Assembly (NCBI RefSeq): GCF_003692615.1
Contig: NZ_CP023540.1
Coordinates: forward strand, 1,240,001 to 1,304,000
Direction: 5' to 3'
Length of the DNA: 64,000 bases
Origin: Chryseobacterium sp. 6424
GTDB lineage: Bacteria; Bacteroidota; Bacteroidia; Flavobacteriales; Weeksellaceae
The translations under genes and the position numbers were made by a program. This document shows positions 25,740 through 34,724 of this stretch, one piece after another; positions within the stretch are counted from its first letter, which is position 1; every line of letters begins with the position of its first letter. A model generated the notes under the pieces. It made no database searches and was not told where the DNA came from. It was given only the letters and a program-made list of their open reading frames with translations.

Positions 25740-28301
25740 TTAAAATGGATATCCAAAGGCGAAATTCAGCACAGGCTTCCAGGTCTCACCGAGTACAAAA
25801 CGCTCACCCAAAGGTCGGTTCGGGTCATAGACTTTATAAGCGGCATCCAACCGAAGTGTGATATACGCGACATTGATACGAAGTCCGACACCGGTGCCCA
25901 CACCCATTTGCGAAATAAATTTACGGAACTTAAACTCATCCCCGAAGCCACTGTCTTTCAGACTCCAGATATTACCTGCATCAACAAATGCGGCACCCTC
26001 GAACATTTCGGTAAGCGGCATGCGGTATTCAATATTTGTGGTCAGTTTCACATTATCCATTGCGTAAGACCTAATTTTTTCATCAAGCTGCGAATCCGCC
26101 GGACCCAAACCACCGAACACCCGCCACGCACGGATGTCATTTGAGCCACCATTAAAATAAGACCTCACAAAAGGCATCGTGGAAGAATTTCCGTATGGGA
26201 TACCAATGCCGATAAACTGTCGTAAGGCCAACGTATGCCTATCATTAAAGAAAGTAAAATACTTCCGCACATCCACATCGAATTTTACAAACTGTGAATA
26301 AGGAATGTCAAATATCGTATTTGAAGCTTCAGATACCAGCGCATCATCATTTGTCCTGTTTTTGAACGCGCTGAAAACGTTGCCGGCCAGTTCAACTTTG
26401 GCATTCAGGTAAAAAGGGTTCGGGCGGTCTTTCTTACCGATTTCATTATAAATTAAATTATAAATAAGAGAAGAAATCAGCACGTCCTGTGTTTGCCGGT
26501 CTTTGTTCAGGAGCGATTGCCGGAACGTGTTGTATTGCGAGAGCGGTTCGCCAGTAAGTGAGTTCTGGTAATTACTGTCGTTGAGAATGATTGAAGAAAA
26601 CTCATCAGAACTGATGGCTCCGTTTTCAAAATCATTGAAAAGACCCGGCGAATAATGCTGGAAAACGATGTTGCGTACCACTGCATCAGCCGGGAAGAAA
26701 TCATAGTAACGGTCCTTATTCCGCGTTAAACTGAGCTGGATATTAAAAAGTGACAGCCGGTGAGAAATGATGTCGTTCACATTCGCGAAATAATTAAGGC
26801 TGGTATTGAAGCCGATTCTCCCTAAACCGATGTTGTTCTGCACTGAAGTCCCGAGGATGACAGAACTGGTAGGAGAGTATCTTTTCGGAATCAGCTTCCA
26901 CGACTTGAATGGTAACATCAACCGCGGGAAACTAAGGTTTCCCTGGGCGGAAATTTCGTATGCGATCGCTCTTTTATCCGTGTTTTTAGTATCCACCACC
27001 GATCCGAAAATACCTGAAATACTGGTGGTAAGGTTTTCAGCGCCGCCAAAAATGTTTCTGCTCGTCAAATCCACCGATGGTGATACCCCAAAGTTCAGTA
27101 TCTGAGAGTAGTTCAGGTCTGTGGCGATCCGCAGGTCGTATTTCGGCAGTGGGGCCAGGTAATAACTTACATCCAGAATGCTGTCGTTGCCTTTGCGCAA
27201 GATCTCATCGTACCGCAACACGCTGAAGTTGTTCATCGAGGCGATGTTCCTTTTGGTAAGGTCCAGATTGCGCTGTTGGTACACTTCGCCTTTTCTTAAA
27301 ATAATTGGTCGCCACAGCGACATGGTTTTATACTGGTCATCAAGTTTATAGAAATTGATGCCGAGCAGAGAATCCTTTACCGTATCTACCGAATCCGAGA
27401 GTTTCTCGAGATAATGCACTTTTATATCGCCAATAGTGGTAAGGCGATAGGGCGTATCTGCTGAATCGCGGTGGATATCCATTGTCAGCGGTACCTGCTT
27501 CCGGCTTTGTAACGTGTCTGCGGTGAAGTAAATCTGCTCATTGTTGTTGTTGAATTTATAATACCCACGCTCTTTCATCAGATCACCGATGCGCTTCACT
27601 TCTTGCTCCAGAGTGCTTTGGTCTAGTGTTTGCCGACTTTTTATCAAACTTTTTGATAGGTCCTCTTCATAAATCTGCCTGATGTTCTTATCCGGGATAT
27701 TGTAATAATAATCGCTGATAACCGTAGGGTCGCGGTGGGTGATGAGATAATTGGCCTGGGCTTTTTTCGCAGCAGAATCCAAATCATGCGTGTATTTCAC
27801 ATCAGCATCCCAGTAACCACGATATACGTAGAATTTGCGTATCGAATTGGCGCTGGTCTCCGTCTTTCCCTGATCCAGGATTACCGGTGGTTGACCGATG
27901 TTGTGCATAAATCTTTCATAAAAAAGACTTTTGCCCACATACTCCGGATGGTTATATTTAATGAAAAGCGAATCGCGTAACTTCTGGTCCCTCATCTCTG
28001 AAGGATAAGTCATGTATTCATTAAGTATCGAGTCGTATTTTGGGTTCGTGGCATTATACATCCAAAGTCCTATCGGAAGCACGAAAAGTTGCTTCTTATT
28101 GGGCTTCTGGCTTACATAGCTGCCCACTTCGCTGTCGAAAAGTTTACCATCTTCATACCTGAAGTTATTTTTGGTAAGCAAATATTCCCCCTCTGGCACC
28201 TTTCTGGTCGTACTGCACGCGTAAAGCGCAAAAACAGCCATTGCAGATGAGGAAAATATATAATACTTTTGAAAATATTTTGATAAATGCTTACGGCTCA
28301 T
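25740..28301 (-). CDS. tamL: TamL-like lipidated Omp85/BamA family outer-membrane protein
   Basis: The 853-residue protein has a lipoprotein signal (hydrophobic stretch at about residues 15-28, lipobox LYAC, Cys29 predicted lipidated), then POTRA-type domains (about 45-400), and a C-terminal 16-strand Omp85 barrel with the motif FVRSYFNGGSNDIRAWRVFGGLGP and a terminal ...GERFVLGETWKPVLNFAFGYPF ending in an aromatic residue. In Bacteroidota the lipidated TamA-like protein is called TamL and acts with TamB in envelope assembly; no tamB is seen here, so the name is tentative. The start codon overlaps the divergent TrmH start region by 15 bases. Confidence 0.85.
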   Translation of the reverse strand: MSRKHLSKYFQKYYIFSSSAMAVFALYACSTTRKVPEGEYLLTKNNFRYEDGKLFDSEVGSYVSQKPNKKQLFVLPIGLWMYNATNPKYDSILNEYMTYPSEMRDQKLRDSLFIKYNHPEYVGKSLFYERFMHNIGQPPVILDQGKTETSANSIRKFYVYRGYWDADVKYTHDLDSAAKKAQANYLITHRDPTVISDYYYNIPDKNIRQIYEEDLSKSLIKSRQTLDQSTLEQEVKRIGDLMKERGYYKFNNNNEQIYFTADTLQSRKQVPLTMDIHRDSADTPYRLTTIGDIKVHYLEKLSDSVDTVKDSLLGINFYKLDDQYKTMSLWRPIILRKGEVYQQRNLDLTKRNIASMNNFSVLRYDEILRKGNDSILDVSYYLAPLPKYDLRIATDLNYSQILNFGVSPSVDLTSRNIFGGAENLTTSISGIFGSVVDTKNTDKRAIAYEISAQGNLSFPRLMLPFKSWKLIPKRYSPTSSVILGTSVQNNIGLGRIGFNTSLNYFANVNDIISHRLSLFNIQLSLTRNKDRYYDFFPADAVVRNIVFQHYSPGLFNDFENGAISSDEFSSIILNDSNYQNSLTGEPLSQYNTFRQSLLNKDRQTQDVLISSLIYNLIYNEIGKKDRPNPFYLNAKVELAGNVFSAFKNRTNDDALVSEASNTIFDIPYSQFVKFDVDVRKYFTFFNDRHTLALRQFIGIGIPYGNSSTMPFVRSYFNGGSNDIRAWRVFGGLGPADSQLDEKIRSYAMDNVKLTTNIEYRMPLTEMFEGAAFVDAGNIWSLKDSGFGDEFKFRKFISQMGVGTGVGLRINVAYITLRLDAAYKVYDPNRPLGERFVLGETWKPVLNFAFGYPF

Positions 28302-29018
28302 AAAATAAAAATATTACAGTCTCTTGACAGGAAGAAGTTCAGACAAAAATACAATTTGTTTTTGGTTGAAGGGAATAAAACCATTAAAGAAATCCCACAC
28401 TCTCCTTACCAAATTATGGAACTTTATTCCGTAAATCCACAGGAAATAAATCATATTTTTAAAGATACTACCCAGGTTTCTGCCACTGAACTTAAGAAAA
28501 TCAGTTTCCTGCAACACCCGAAAGATTCGGTGGCTGTATGTAAACTTCCGGAGGAGGCAGCGCCAACTGAAGTACCGATAGAAATAATTTTAGATGGCAT
28601 ACAGGATCCCGGAAATCTGGGGACCATCATCCGTTTGGCCGACTGGTTCGGCATCGAACAGATCAGGTGCAGCATTGATACTGCAGATGTGTACAACCCG
28701 AAAGTCATTCAGGCAAGCATGGGCTCATTTTTACGGGTAAAAGTAGTGTATGAAGATATAGCCGATTATTTAGGTAATACCAACAACCCCGTTCTCGGCA
28801 CCGATATGGAAGGAGAAAATATTTATACCTATAATTTCCCGGAACGTTTCAGCTTGGTCTTAGGCAACGAAGGCAATGGCATACGGCCGGAAATTGAATC
28901 GCTTTTGACACAGAAGATTACGATCCCACGTTTTGGACGTTCGCAGGCCACCGAAAGTCTGAATGTGAGCATGGCTACCGGAATCGTATTGGGTGAAATA
29001 TTTTCCGCAAAGGCATAA
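28287..29018 (+). CDS. TrmH/SpoU family RNA 2'-O-methyltransferase
   Basis: The 243-residue SPOUT methyltransferase starts with an RNA-binding N-terminal domain (SLDRKKFRQKYNLFLVEGNK). The trefoil-knot SAM site follows: LDGIQDPGNLGTIIRLADWFG (motif 1), LVLGNEGNGIRPEI (motif 2) and IPRFGRSQATESLNVSMATGI (motif 3). The exact rRNA or tRNA target cannot be told. The start ATG 28287 matches family beginnings, although it lies inside the coding sequence of the divergent TamL-like gene. Confidence 0.93.
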   Translation: MLTAHKIKILQSLDRKKFRQKYNLFLVEGNKTIKEIPHSPYQIMELYSVNPQEINHIFKDTTQVSATELKKISFLQHPKDSVAVCKLPEEAAPTEVPIEIILDGIQDPGNLGTIIRLADWFGIEQIRCSIDTADVYNPKVIQASMGSFLRVKVVYEDIADYLGNTNNPVLGTDMEGENIYTYNFPERFSLVLGNEGNGIRPEIESLLTQKITIPRFGRSQATESLNVSMATGIVLGEIFSAKA

Positions 29019-29022
29019 AAAA

Positions 29023-29040
29023 AACCGCTGAGAAGCGGTT
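29023..29040 (-). terminator. Terminator after the 29046 gene, overlapping the trmH end
   Basis: AACCGCT, loop GAGA, AGCGGTT. The eight-A run on the + strand (29017-29024) supplies the T run for minus-strand transcripts and overlaps the TrmH stop codon at 29016-29018. Confidence 0.82.
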
Positions 29041-29045
29041 AAATT

Positions 29046-29543
29046 TTATATCAGATGCTGCATACTCGAGGTGGTTTTGTTCCTTTGGTAATTTTCCAGC
29101 CGTTCGCGAACCATTTTCAATACAACGGGTGCCACATAAATCAGCGCGAGGCCAATGGCTTTTTTCTTCCAACTGGTATTGTTAAGGTTCTCTCTGGCAT
29201 ATTTCCCTACCAAATTCACAGCACCAAGTTTAAGTGCATTTTCTGCGATGCTTACTGCTTCCGGGCTGCTGGTGATGCTGTGCACATTCTTTCTGGTCAA
29301 TACAGATTCGCGGAAATTATTTGCGAATTCTTTCACAATACCACTTGAATCGAAGGCGAGGCGCGTTCCGCCGCCAGGTTTCGGTTCTTCGGTAAGGAAT
29401 TTATCTGTAAAACCATTGGTGAAAGCACTTAGGCTTTGTTTGGTGTTATCAAAAGTCAGCAAGTCTTCCATATCGGAAACTTCCTTTTTTAAAAGTGCCT
29501 TTTTACGGCGCAATTCTTCAAGATTGTTATATTTTGCTTCCAT
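29046..29543 (-). CDS. Conserved small helical protein of the YtxH-holin operon
   Basis: The 165-residue product has an N-terminal charged coiled coil (MEAKYNNLEELRRKKALLKKEVSDME), a middle part with GGTRLAF, and a C-terminal hydrophobic stretch (about residues 130-150, AIGLALIYVAPVVLKMV). ATG 29543 is chosen because the longer in-frame start at 29609 would overlap the upstream gene. Homologs usually accompany YtxH and holin-like genes in flavobacteria. Function not recognised; probably membrane-associated. Confidence 0.75.
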   Translation of the reverse strand: MEAKYNNLEELRRKKALLKKEVSDMEDLLTFDNTKQSLSAFTNGFTDKFLTEEPKPGGGTRLAFDSSGIVKEFANNFRESVLTRKNVHSITSSPEAVSIAENALKLGAVNLVGKYARENLNNTSWKKKAIGLALIYVAPVVLKMVRERLENYQRNKTTSSMQHLI

Positions 29544-29547
29544 AATG

Positions 29548-29856
29548 TTAACCGCTAATAGATTTGATGATTTTATTGGCCACTTTATCTTTAATGGCTT
29601 TGCGTGCAAGGAATATAACCAGCATCAACAGTAGATAGAAGCCCGCAAGGATCAGGAATCCAAGGCCATAATTATCTACCCAAGTGCCAATAAGAAATCC
29701 CAGGCCGATGTTCAGTAGAATGATGAAGAAGAGGGCGGCCACTGCTATAAGCACAAGGTAGGTAGTGGTACCTGCCACGACAGAAGATTTTTCTGTAGCC
29801 TCCATTTTCAGCAGGTCCAGCCTTTTCCCGGCATAATCTTTTACAAGGTTCAGCAT
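29548..29856 (-). CDS. Phage-holin-family-like membrane protein
   Basis: The 102-residue protein has two hydrophobic helices (about residues 28-50 and 58-80: YLVLIAVAALFFIILLNIG and LGFLILAGFYLLLMLVIFLA) after an amphipathic start (MLNLVKDYAGKRLDLLKMEATEK). This matches the 'phage holin family'/YqjE-type proteins; there are no other phage genes, so it is a chromosomal envelope protein, not a lysis holin. ATG 29856 was chosen because codons before it are unlike the family. Spacing to the next gene is only four bases. Confidence 0.8.
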   Translation of the reverse strand: MLNLVKDYAGKRLDLLKMEATEKSSVVAGTTTYLVLIAVAALFFIILLNIGLGFLIGTWVDNYGLGFLILAGFYLLLMLVIFLARKAIKDKVANKIIKSISG

Positions 29857-29937
29857 AGTATTTTGTTTTGGTTTACAAAAAAGGAACTTCAAAAAAATTA
29901 AAGTTCCTTTTAATTTAAAATCTTAAGAACCTGGTAA

Positions 29938-30321
29938 TTAAGATTTCATTCCGTCCAACTCGTTTTCAACATCCTTTACAACTTCTGTAGTCGTAGCGAT
30001 GGCTTGGTCTTTATATTTATCGTATCCTTCTTTTACAGAGCTCACCACTTTGTCAGCGGTTTCGCGCACCTGTGTGGAAATATTGCCATATTGGTCTTTT
30101 ACCTTCACGGAAACATCCTGAAACTGCTCTTTAGCCTTTTCGCTCATTTTCCCATATTGGTCCAGCGCCTGGTCTTTCAGATCGTTGGCTTTAGCTTTTA
30201 CTTTCCTTCTGGTTTCAGCGCCTTCCTCCGGTGCATATAGCATTCCTAATACCAATCCTGCTGCGGCACCTGCAAGTAAACCTGCTAAAACTCCTGCTGA
30301 GTTATTTCCTTTTTTAGACAT
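29938..30321 (-). CDS. YtxH domain-containing protein
   Basis: The 127-residue protein has an N-terminal glycine/alanine-rich membrane helix (GVLAGLLAGAAAGLVLGMLYAPEEG, the YtxH signature LxAPxxG) followed by a long Lys/Glu/Asp-rich helix with repeated KDQ/YG patterns resembling LEA-type stress proteins. It is the first gene of the three-gene operon with the holin-like and helical proteins. Role is probably general stress or envelope related; inferred. Confidence 0.85.
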   Translation of the reverse strand: MSKKGNNSAGVLAGLLAGAAAGLVLGMLYAPEEGAETRRKVKAKANDLKDQALDQYGKMSEKAKEQFQDVSVKVKDQYGNISTQVRETADKVVSSVKEGYDKYKDQAIATTTEVVKDVENELDGMKS

Positions 30322-30416
30322 TGTGATGTTTTTAATAGTTAATATTAATGTTTGAATAAGATATGTAGGAAGTTACAATTTATATACCAATTAGATTAAA
30401 GTGTTCTTAAAATTTG

Positions 30417-31091
30417 TTAAATCTCTTTGATATACGATAACAGCAGCTCGATGGTTTCCTTTTTCGTAAGTTGAGAGTTATCGATTAAAATGGCGTCTTC
30501 GGCTTGTTTCAGCGGTGCAACTTCACGTTCGCTGTCGGTTTTGTCACGGGAAATCAGGTTTTCGCGGACTTCCTCTTCCGGCATTTCAATTCCCAGGTTT
30601 TTTAATTCTAGGAATCTTCTTTTGGTACGTTCTTCAATGCTTGCGGTAAGGAAAAATTTGTAATCGGCGTCTGGCAATACTACGGTGCCAATATCGCGCC
30701 CATCAAGGATAACGCCGCCATCATTGGCGATTGCACGCTGTGTTTGCAGCAAAAAATCGCGTACTTGGGGCTGACTGGCAATTAAACTTACATTTTCAGA
30801 TACTTCTTTGGTTCGGATTTCATTCGTGATGTCTTTACCATCCAGAAATAAAATCAGCTCCTCATTGATCTTCCTGAAACCAAGTTTAAGTTGCGGTAGC
30901 TGTTCGAATAAAGCCGGTAAGTTGATGTTGCCATCGGGCAAACGGCAAGAGGTAAGTGCAAAATAGGTAATCCCTCTGTAAAGCGCACCAGTATCCATAT
31001 GGACGAGACCTAGTTTTTGTGCAATGATCTTTGAAATGGAGCTTTTTCCGGTGGATGAATAACCGTCTACGGCGATTACAGGTTTTCTCAT
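30417..31091 (-). CDS. cmk: Cytidylate kinase
   Basis: The 224-residue kinase phosphorylates CMP and dCMP to the diphosphates. The P-loop GYSSTGKSSISK is near residue 10, followed by DTGALYRGITY, the CMP-specific insert, and VILDGRDIGTVVLPDADYKFFLTAS and RRFLELK in the lid region. The normal length of about 225 residues supports ATG 31091. It sits between porQ and the YtxH operon, the usual porQ-cmk arrangement of Bacteroidota. Confidence 0.96.
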   Translation of the reverse strand: MRKPVIAVDGYSSTGKSSISKIIAQKLGLVHMDTGALYRGITYFALTSCRLPDGNINLPALFEQLPQLKLGFRKINEELILFLDGKDITNEIRTKEVSENVSLIASQPQVRDFLLQTQRAIANDGGVILDGRDIGTVVLPDADYKFFLTASIEERTKRRFLELKNLGIEMPEEEVRENLISRDKTDSEREVAPLKQAEDAILIDNSQLTKKETIELLLSYIKEI

Positions 31092-31153
31092 AAGGCAAAT
31101 TTCATCATTTTTTTTCAGATGCCGAAATCTGCAGCGGCGGAATTTCTAAATTA

Positions 31154-32152
31154 TCAACGGCGGTTGCCACCTACCTGAATTAGGTCGAGCGTAAGGCCAA
31201 ACATATTCATATTAGCAGCGTTGTGGTACCGCACATGCGCATAATCAAACCTAAAGGCGGAAATCTTTATCCCAAAACCGGCCGAAAGCCCAGTAAAACT
31301 CCGCTGATCGAGCACGGCGAGTTCATTACCGCGTTTTACATTATATCCGAAACGGATATTGAAAGCCTGTTGGGGGAATAATTCTGCACCTACCGAAAGA
31401 TGGTCCAGAAGTTTCCTCTGCCAGCTGATTTCCTGACCGTTGTTGTTATAATCCTGGGAAATATTGAACTGCTGAAGATCGTGCGCCGTGATGGTAAACG
31501 CCAATGGAAACTCATCAAGTATCTTCGTATAACCCAAATCTACCCGAAACGCCACATCTTCACGAAGACCATTGTAAGTCTTAAACAGATAACCAAAATT
31601 CCTGAAAACCAACGCCAATGTTTCATTACTCAATTCATTATGATAAGTAATTCCTGCCGAACCAATGACTGCCATTGACGTGTAGGTATCAATTTTTGAA
31701 GTGACAAAACTGGCACTTCCGGCCACCGTCCAATCCTCATCGAACTGATAAGCATAGGAAAGGCCTATGGCAGCATCCATCGCCCCGAAATTGCCGTTGA
31801 TCTCAGCGCTTTCATCGGTTCGTGGCATGTTCCCATAATCCATGTAACGGATGTTCAGTCCAATCAAGTGTGCTTCATTGAGATCGCGTACATAACTTAA
31901 TGTTCCGTATTTCGAGTCTGCCAGATAGGAGGAATAATTCAAGGAAATCATTTCATCCTGCTCAATATTCATCAAACCGGGATTAACAGCCGCGAAACCC
32001 ACATCATAATCCCGCACAGATACCGCATCACCTCCCATGGCTGCCTGGCGGGCAGAAACGGGCAAGTTCAAGAATGGGTAAATCTTAGTCCCTTCCTGAG
32101 CGCAAACGCAAACAGTATATAGAAGCACCGAAAGTGTGGCAATCTTTTTCAA
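31154..32152 (-). CDS. porQ: Type IX secretion system protein PorQ
   Basis: The 332-residue outer-membrane protein has a signal peptide (MKKIATLSVLLYTVCVCAQ) and a beta-barrel with the family pattern FLNLPVSARQAAMGGDAVSV at the N-terminus. PorQ is a component of the type IX secretion system in Bacteroidota and is typically encoded beside cmk, as here. Few single residues are diagnostic, so the call depends on this N-terminal motif and the neighbourhood. The gene is divergent from pyrH. Confidence 0.87.
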   Translation of the reverse strand: MKKIATLSVLLYTVCVCAQEGTKIYPFLNLPVSARQAAMGGDAVSVRDYDVGFAAVNPGLMNIEQDEMISLNYSSYLADSKYGTLSYVRDLNEAHLIGLNIRYMDYGNMPRTDESAEINGNFGAMDAAIGLSYAYQFDEDWTVAGSASFVTSKIDTYTSMAVIGSAGITYHNELSNETLALVFRNFGYLFKTYNGLREDVAFRVDLGYTKILDEFPLAFTITAHDLQQFNISQDYNNNGQEISWQRKLLDHLSVGAELFPQQAFNIRFGYNVKRGNELAVLDQRSFTGLSAGFGIKISAFRFDYAHVRYHNAANMNMFGLTLDLIQVGGNRR

Positions 32153-32285
32153 TGGGGTAATTATGGGTGCAAATGTAATTTTTTTAAGAATTTTCCGGAA
32201 ATTTTCGCTGTAAATATAAATCTATTAACGGAATTATCTGCGTTTACTTATATTTGCAAAGCAAAAAATGCGATTAATACAAACC

Positions 32286-32993
32286 ATGAAATACCAAAGA
32301 ATTCTACTTAAACTCAGCGGCGAAGCACTGATGGGTAACCGACAGTACGGGATTGATAACGACAGGCTGAAGGAATATGCTGCCGAAATCAAAAAAGTGG
32401 TAGACCTGGGCTGCCAGGTAGCCATCGTCATCGGTGGTGGCAATATCTTTCGGGGATTGGCTGGTGCTGCCTCCGGTATGGACAGGGTTCAGGGTGATTA
32501 CATGGGGATGCTCGCTACCGTAATCAACGGTATGGCCTTGCAGGGCGCGCTTGAAGATGCAGGTATCCATACCAGATTGCAGTCTGCGATAGAAATGGAC
32601 AAAGTGGCTGAACCTTTCATCAAAAGAAAAGCGACCCGCCATCTGGAAAAAGGCAGAGTGGTCATCTTTGGCGCAGGCACCGGTAATCCGTACTTCACGA
32701 CCGATACCGCAGCTACACTACGCGCGATTGAAATTGATGCTGATGTGATCCTGAAAGGCACCCGGGTGGATGGTATCTACGACTCTGATCCTGAAAAGAA
32801 CGAAGCGGCGGTGAAGTTCAATTCCCTAACTTTTGACGAAGTGTACGCAAAAGACCTGAAAGTGATGGATATGACGGCTTTTACTCTCAGCCATGAAAAC
32901 AAACTCCCAATCATCGTCTTTGATATGAATAAAGAGGGAAATCTGGTGAAGATTGTGAAAGGTGAGAATGTAGGAACACTTGTAACGATATAA
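32286..32993 (+). CDS. pyrH: UMP kinase
   Basis: The 235-residue amino-acid-kinase-fold enzyme makes UDP from UMP and is a regulatory point of pyrimidine supply. It has [17 protein letters not shown], the [10 protein letters not shown] phosphate-binding loop, the [16 protein letters not shown] segment and the C-terminal [15 protein letters not shown] 32286 is chosen over 32268. It is followed 71 bases later by frr, a common pairing. A TATATTTG -7 box lies at 32249-32256. Confidence 0.97.
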   Translation: MKYQRILLKLSGEALMGNRQYGIDNDRLKEYAAEIKKVVDLGCQVAIVIGGGNIFRGLAGAASGMDRVQGDYMGMLATVINGMALQGALEDAGIHTRLQSAIEMDKVAEPFIKRKATRHLEKGRVVIFGAGTGNPYFTTDTAATLRAIEIDADVILKGTRVDGIYDSDPEKNEAAVKFNSLTFDEVYAKDLKVMDMTAFTLSHENKLPIIVFDMNKEGNLVKIVKGENVGTLVTI

Positions 32994-33064
32994 AAATAAT
33001 TAAAGGCCAGTTCGCGGTTTAAAAATCAGGTGAAGCTGGCTGTATCAACCGAAACAACAATATT

Positions 33065-33619
33065 ATGGAACAATTAGAATTAATTGTGGATATGGTGAAG
33101 CAGGAAATGGATGCGGCCATAAAACACCTTGATCATGCTTTTCAGAAAATCCGCGCCGGGCGCGCGTCCACCACGATGGTACAGGACGTAGTGGTAGAAT
33201 ATTATGGCGCGCCTACACCGCTAAACCAGGTGGCGAACGTGATGGTGCCGGATGCGATGACGATCTCTATCCAACCTTGGGACCGTACAGCGATTGGGGC
33301 TATTGAAAAAGCCATCATCAATTCTAATCTTGGTTTTGCACCGATGAATAACGGTGAAAACATCATCCTCAATGTACCGCCACTTACCGAAGAGCGAAGA
33401 CGCGATTTGGCCAAAACTGCCAAAGCCGAAAGTGAAGCTAGCAAAGTTACCGTAAGAAATGCCCGCCAAGACGGCATGAAAGAACTCAAAAAGCTTGATG
33501 GTGTTTCCGAAGATTTGATTAAAGGAGCGGAAGCCGACATCCAAGCGCTTACTGATAAATATGTAAAGCTTTGTGATGACCATCTGAAGGCCAAAGAAGC
33601 CGATATTATGAGAATATAG
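33065..33619 (+). CDS. frr: Ribosome recycling factor
   Basis: The 184-residue three-helix-bundle protein frees ribosomes after termination together with EF-G. Diagnostic parts: KIRAGRAST, VVEYYGAPTPLNQVANV, ISIQPWD near residue 73, PPLTEERRRDLAKTAK, and VRNARQDGMKELKKL, with the C-terminal helix ending ...KEADIMRI. Length is as in other bacteria. Second gene of the pyrH unit, with a terminator after it. Confidence 0.97.
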   Translation: MEQLELIVDMVKQEMDAAIKHLDHAFQKIRAGRASTTMVQDVVVEYYGAPTPLNQVANVMVPDAMTISIQPWDRTAIGAIEKAIINSNLGFAPMNNGENIILNVPPLTEERRRDLAKTAKAESEASKVTVRNARQDGMKELKKLDGVSEDLIKGAEADIQALTDKYVKLCDDHLKAKEADIMRI

Positions 33620-33622
33620 TTG

Positions 33623-33650
33623 AAAGTCCTGAATCTTCAGGACTTTTATT
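33623..33650 (+). terminator. Terminator after frr
   Basis: AAAGTCCTGAA and TTCAGGACTTT form an 11-base stem with a tight loop and a T-rich tail. It may also serve the converging gene at 33646. Confidence 0.85.
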
Positions 33651-34293
33651 TTTCCGCAAAACTGAATATCGCGCCCAATTTTATATTAGAGTAGCCATTG
33701 CTCTTGATTTTCGCGGCGTTGATCATCGCTTTTGCCAGTGTGGCGGTTGGTAACGGTTTCTGCGATTCTAAAATTCCGAGTTTATTAGCAAATTTAATGA
33801 TTTTTCCACCCAGGACTTCACCGGTGCGGTCGCTGTCTTTCCTGTCGAGCATACCGGGCTGAAAGATGGTTATTTTACCGAAATGCAGGGTTTTCACTCT
33901 TTCCTCAAGTTCACCTTTCATCCGCGAGTAAAATAATTTCGATTTTGCATTGGCGCCGTAAGCCGACACGAGGATGTAATCTTCCACCTTATTATCGCTG
34001 GCTGCTTTGGCAAAGTAATACTGATAGTCAAAATCAACCTTCCATTGGGCATCGTTACTTCCTGCAGCTTTTAGTGTGGTTCCAAGGCATGAAAACGCTA
34101 CATCACCGTTTACAAGCTGCTTCCACTCATCGGGTTTATCAAAATTGATAACGTGTGCAGACAGTTTTGGGTGACTGAAATCCAGAGGTTTTCTAACAAA
34201 AACAGCTACTTCCGAATAATCGGGATCAGCAAGAAGTTGCTGAACCAAATCTTTTCCTGTTGCGCCTGTGGCACCTATAATTAATGCTTTCAT
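33646..34293 (-). CDS. NAD(P)H-binding oxidoreductase (HTATIP2/YwnB-like)
   Basis: The 215-residue Rossmann-fold protein starts MKALIIGATGATGKDLVQQLL, which carries the nucleotide loop G-A-T-G-A-T-G. A later VEDYILVSAYGANAKSKLFYSRMKGELE holds the Y...K pair near residues 125-130, and TIFQPGMLDRK is the substrate-side motif. Resembles HTATIP2-like atypical short-chain dehydrogenases; the substrate is unknown. Upstream in-frame ATGs at 34299 and 34362 are less likely because their codons are not family-like. Confidence 0.85.
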   Translation of the reverse strand: MKALIIGATGATGKDLVQQLLADPDYSEVAVFVRKPLDFSHPKLSAHVINFDKPDEWKQLVNGDVAFSCLGTTLKAAGSNDAQWKVDFDYQYYFAKAASDNKVEDYILVSAYGANAKSKLFYSRMKGELEERVKTLHFGKITIFQPGMLDRKDSDRTGEVLGGKIIKFANKLGILESQKPLPTATLAKAMINAAKIKSNGYSNIKLGAIFSFAEK

Positions 34294-34370
34294 GTACATG
34301 TATTTTATGAGAACAATCGTCTTGTTATTCTTTAAATTGATTATATTTGAAGATAAATTCACCCATCGAA

Positions 34371-34724
34371 ATGGATGCCAACCAGATTATAGACTATTGC
34401 CTTGCGAAAAAAGGAGTTGATGAATCTTTCCCGTTTGATAAGGAAACCCTGGTGATGAAAGTGGGCGGGAAAATGTTTTTGCTGATGTCCCTGGATAAGC
34501 AGCCGGTAAGTATTTCCGTAAAAACCGATCCCGAATGGAGTGCAGAACTTCGCGGGCAATATCCGCAGATTACTGGCGCCTACCATTTGAACAAAACGTA
34601 TTGGAACTCTGTACGATGCGAAGGTTTGAAACAAGAGTTACTCACAAAACTTATCGATCATTCTTACGGACTCGTATTTAGCTTGCTCACGAAAAAAGTG
34701 AAAGAAGAAATATTGAAATCTTAG
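34371..34724 (+). CDS. MmcQ/YjbR family DNA-binding-like protein
   Basis: The 117-residue protein of the YjbR/CyaY-like fold starts MDANQIIDYCLAKKGVDESFPFDKETLVMKVGGKMFLLMS, with later SISVKTDPEWSAELRGQYP and PAYHLNKTYWN-like family pattern (here ITGAYHLNKTYWNSV). Roles of this family are poorly defined. ATG 34371 is chosen over 34347 (MKINSPIEMDANQ). It ends by overlapping the ribF stop by four bases on the opposite strand. Confidence 0.88.
   Translation: MDANQIIDYCLAKKGVDESFPFDKETLVMKVGGKMFLLMSLDKQPVSISVKTDPEWSAELRGQYPQITGAYHLNKTYWNSVRCEGLKQELLTKLIDHSYGLVFSLLTKKVKEEILKS

Noticed and set aside
29548..29856. Prophage, suggested by a 'phage holin family' protein
   Set aside because: No other phage genes, integrase or att sites; the operon is an ordinary flavobacterial envelope unit.
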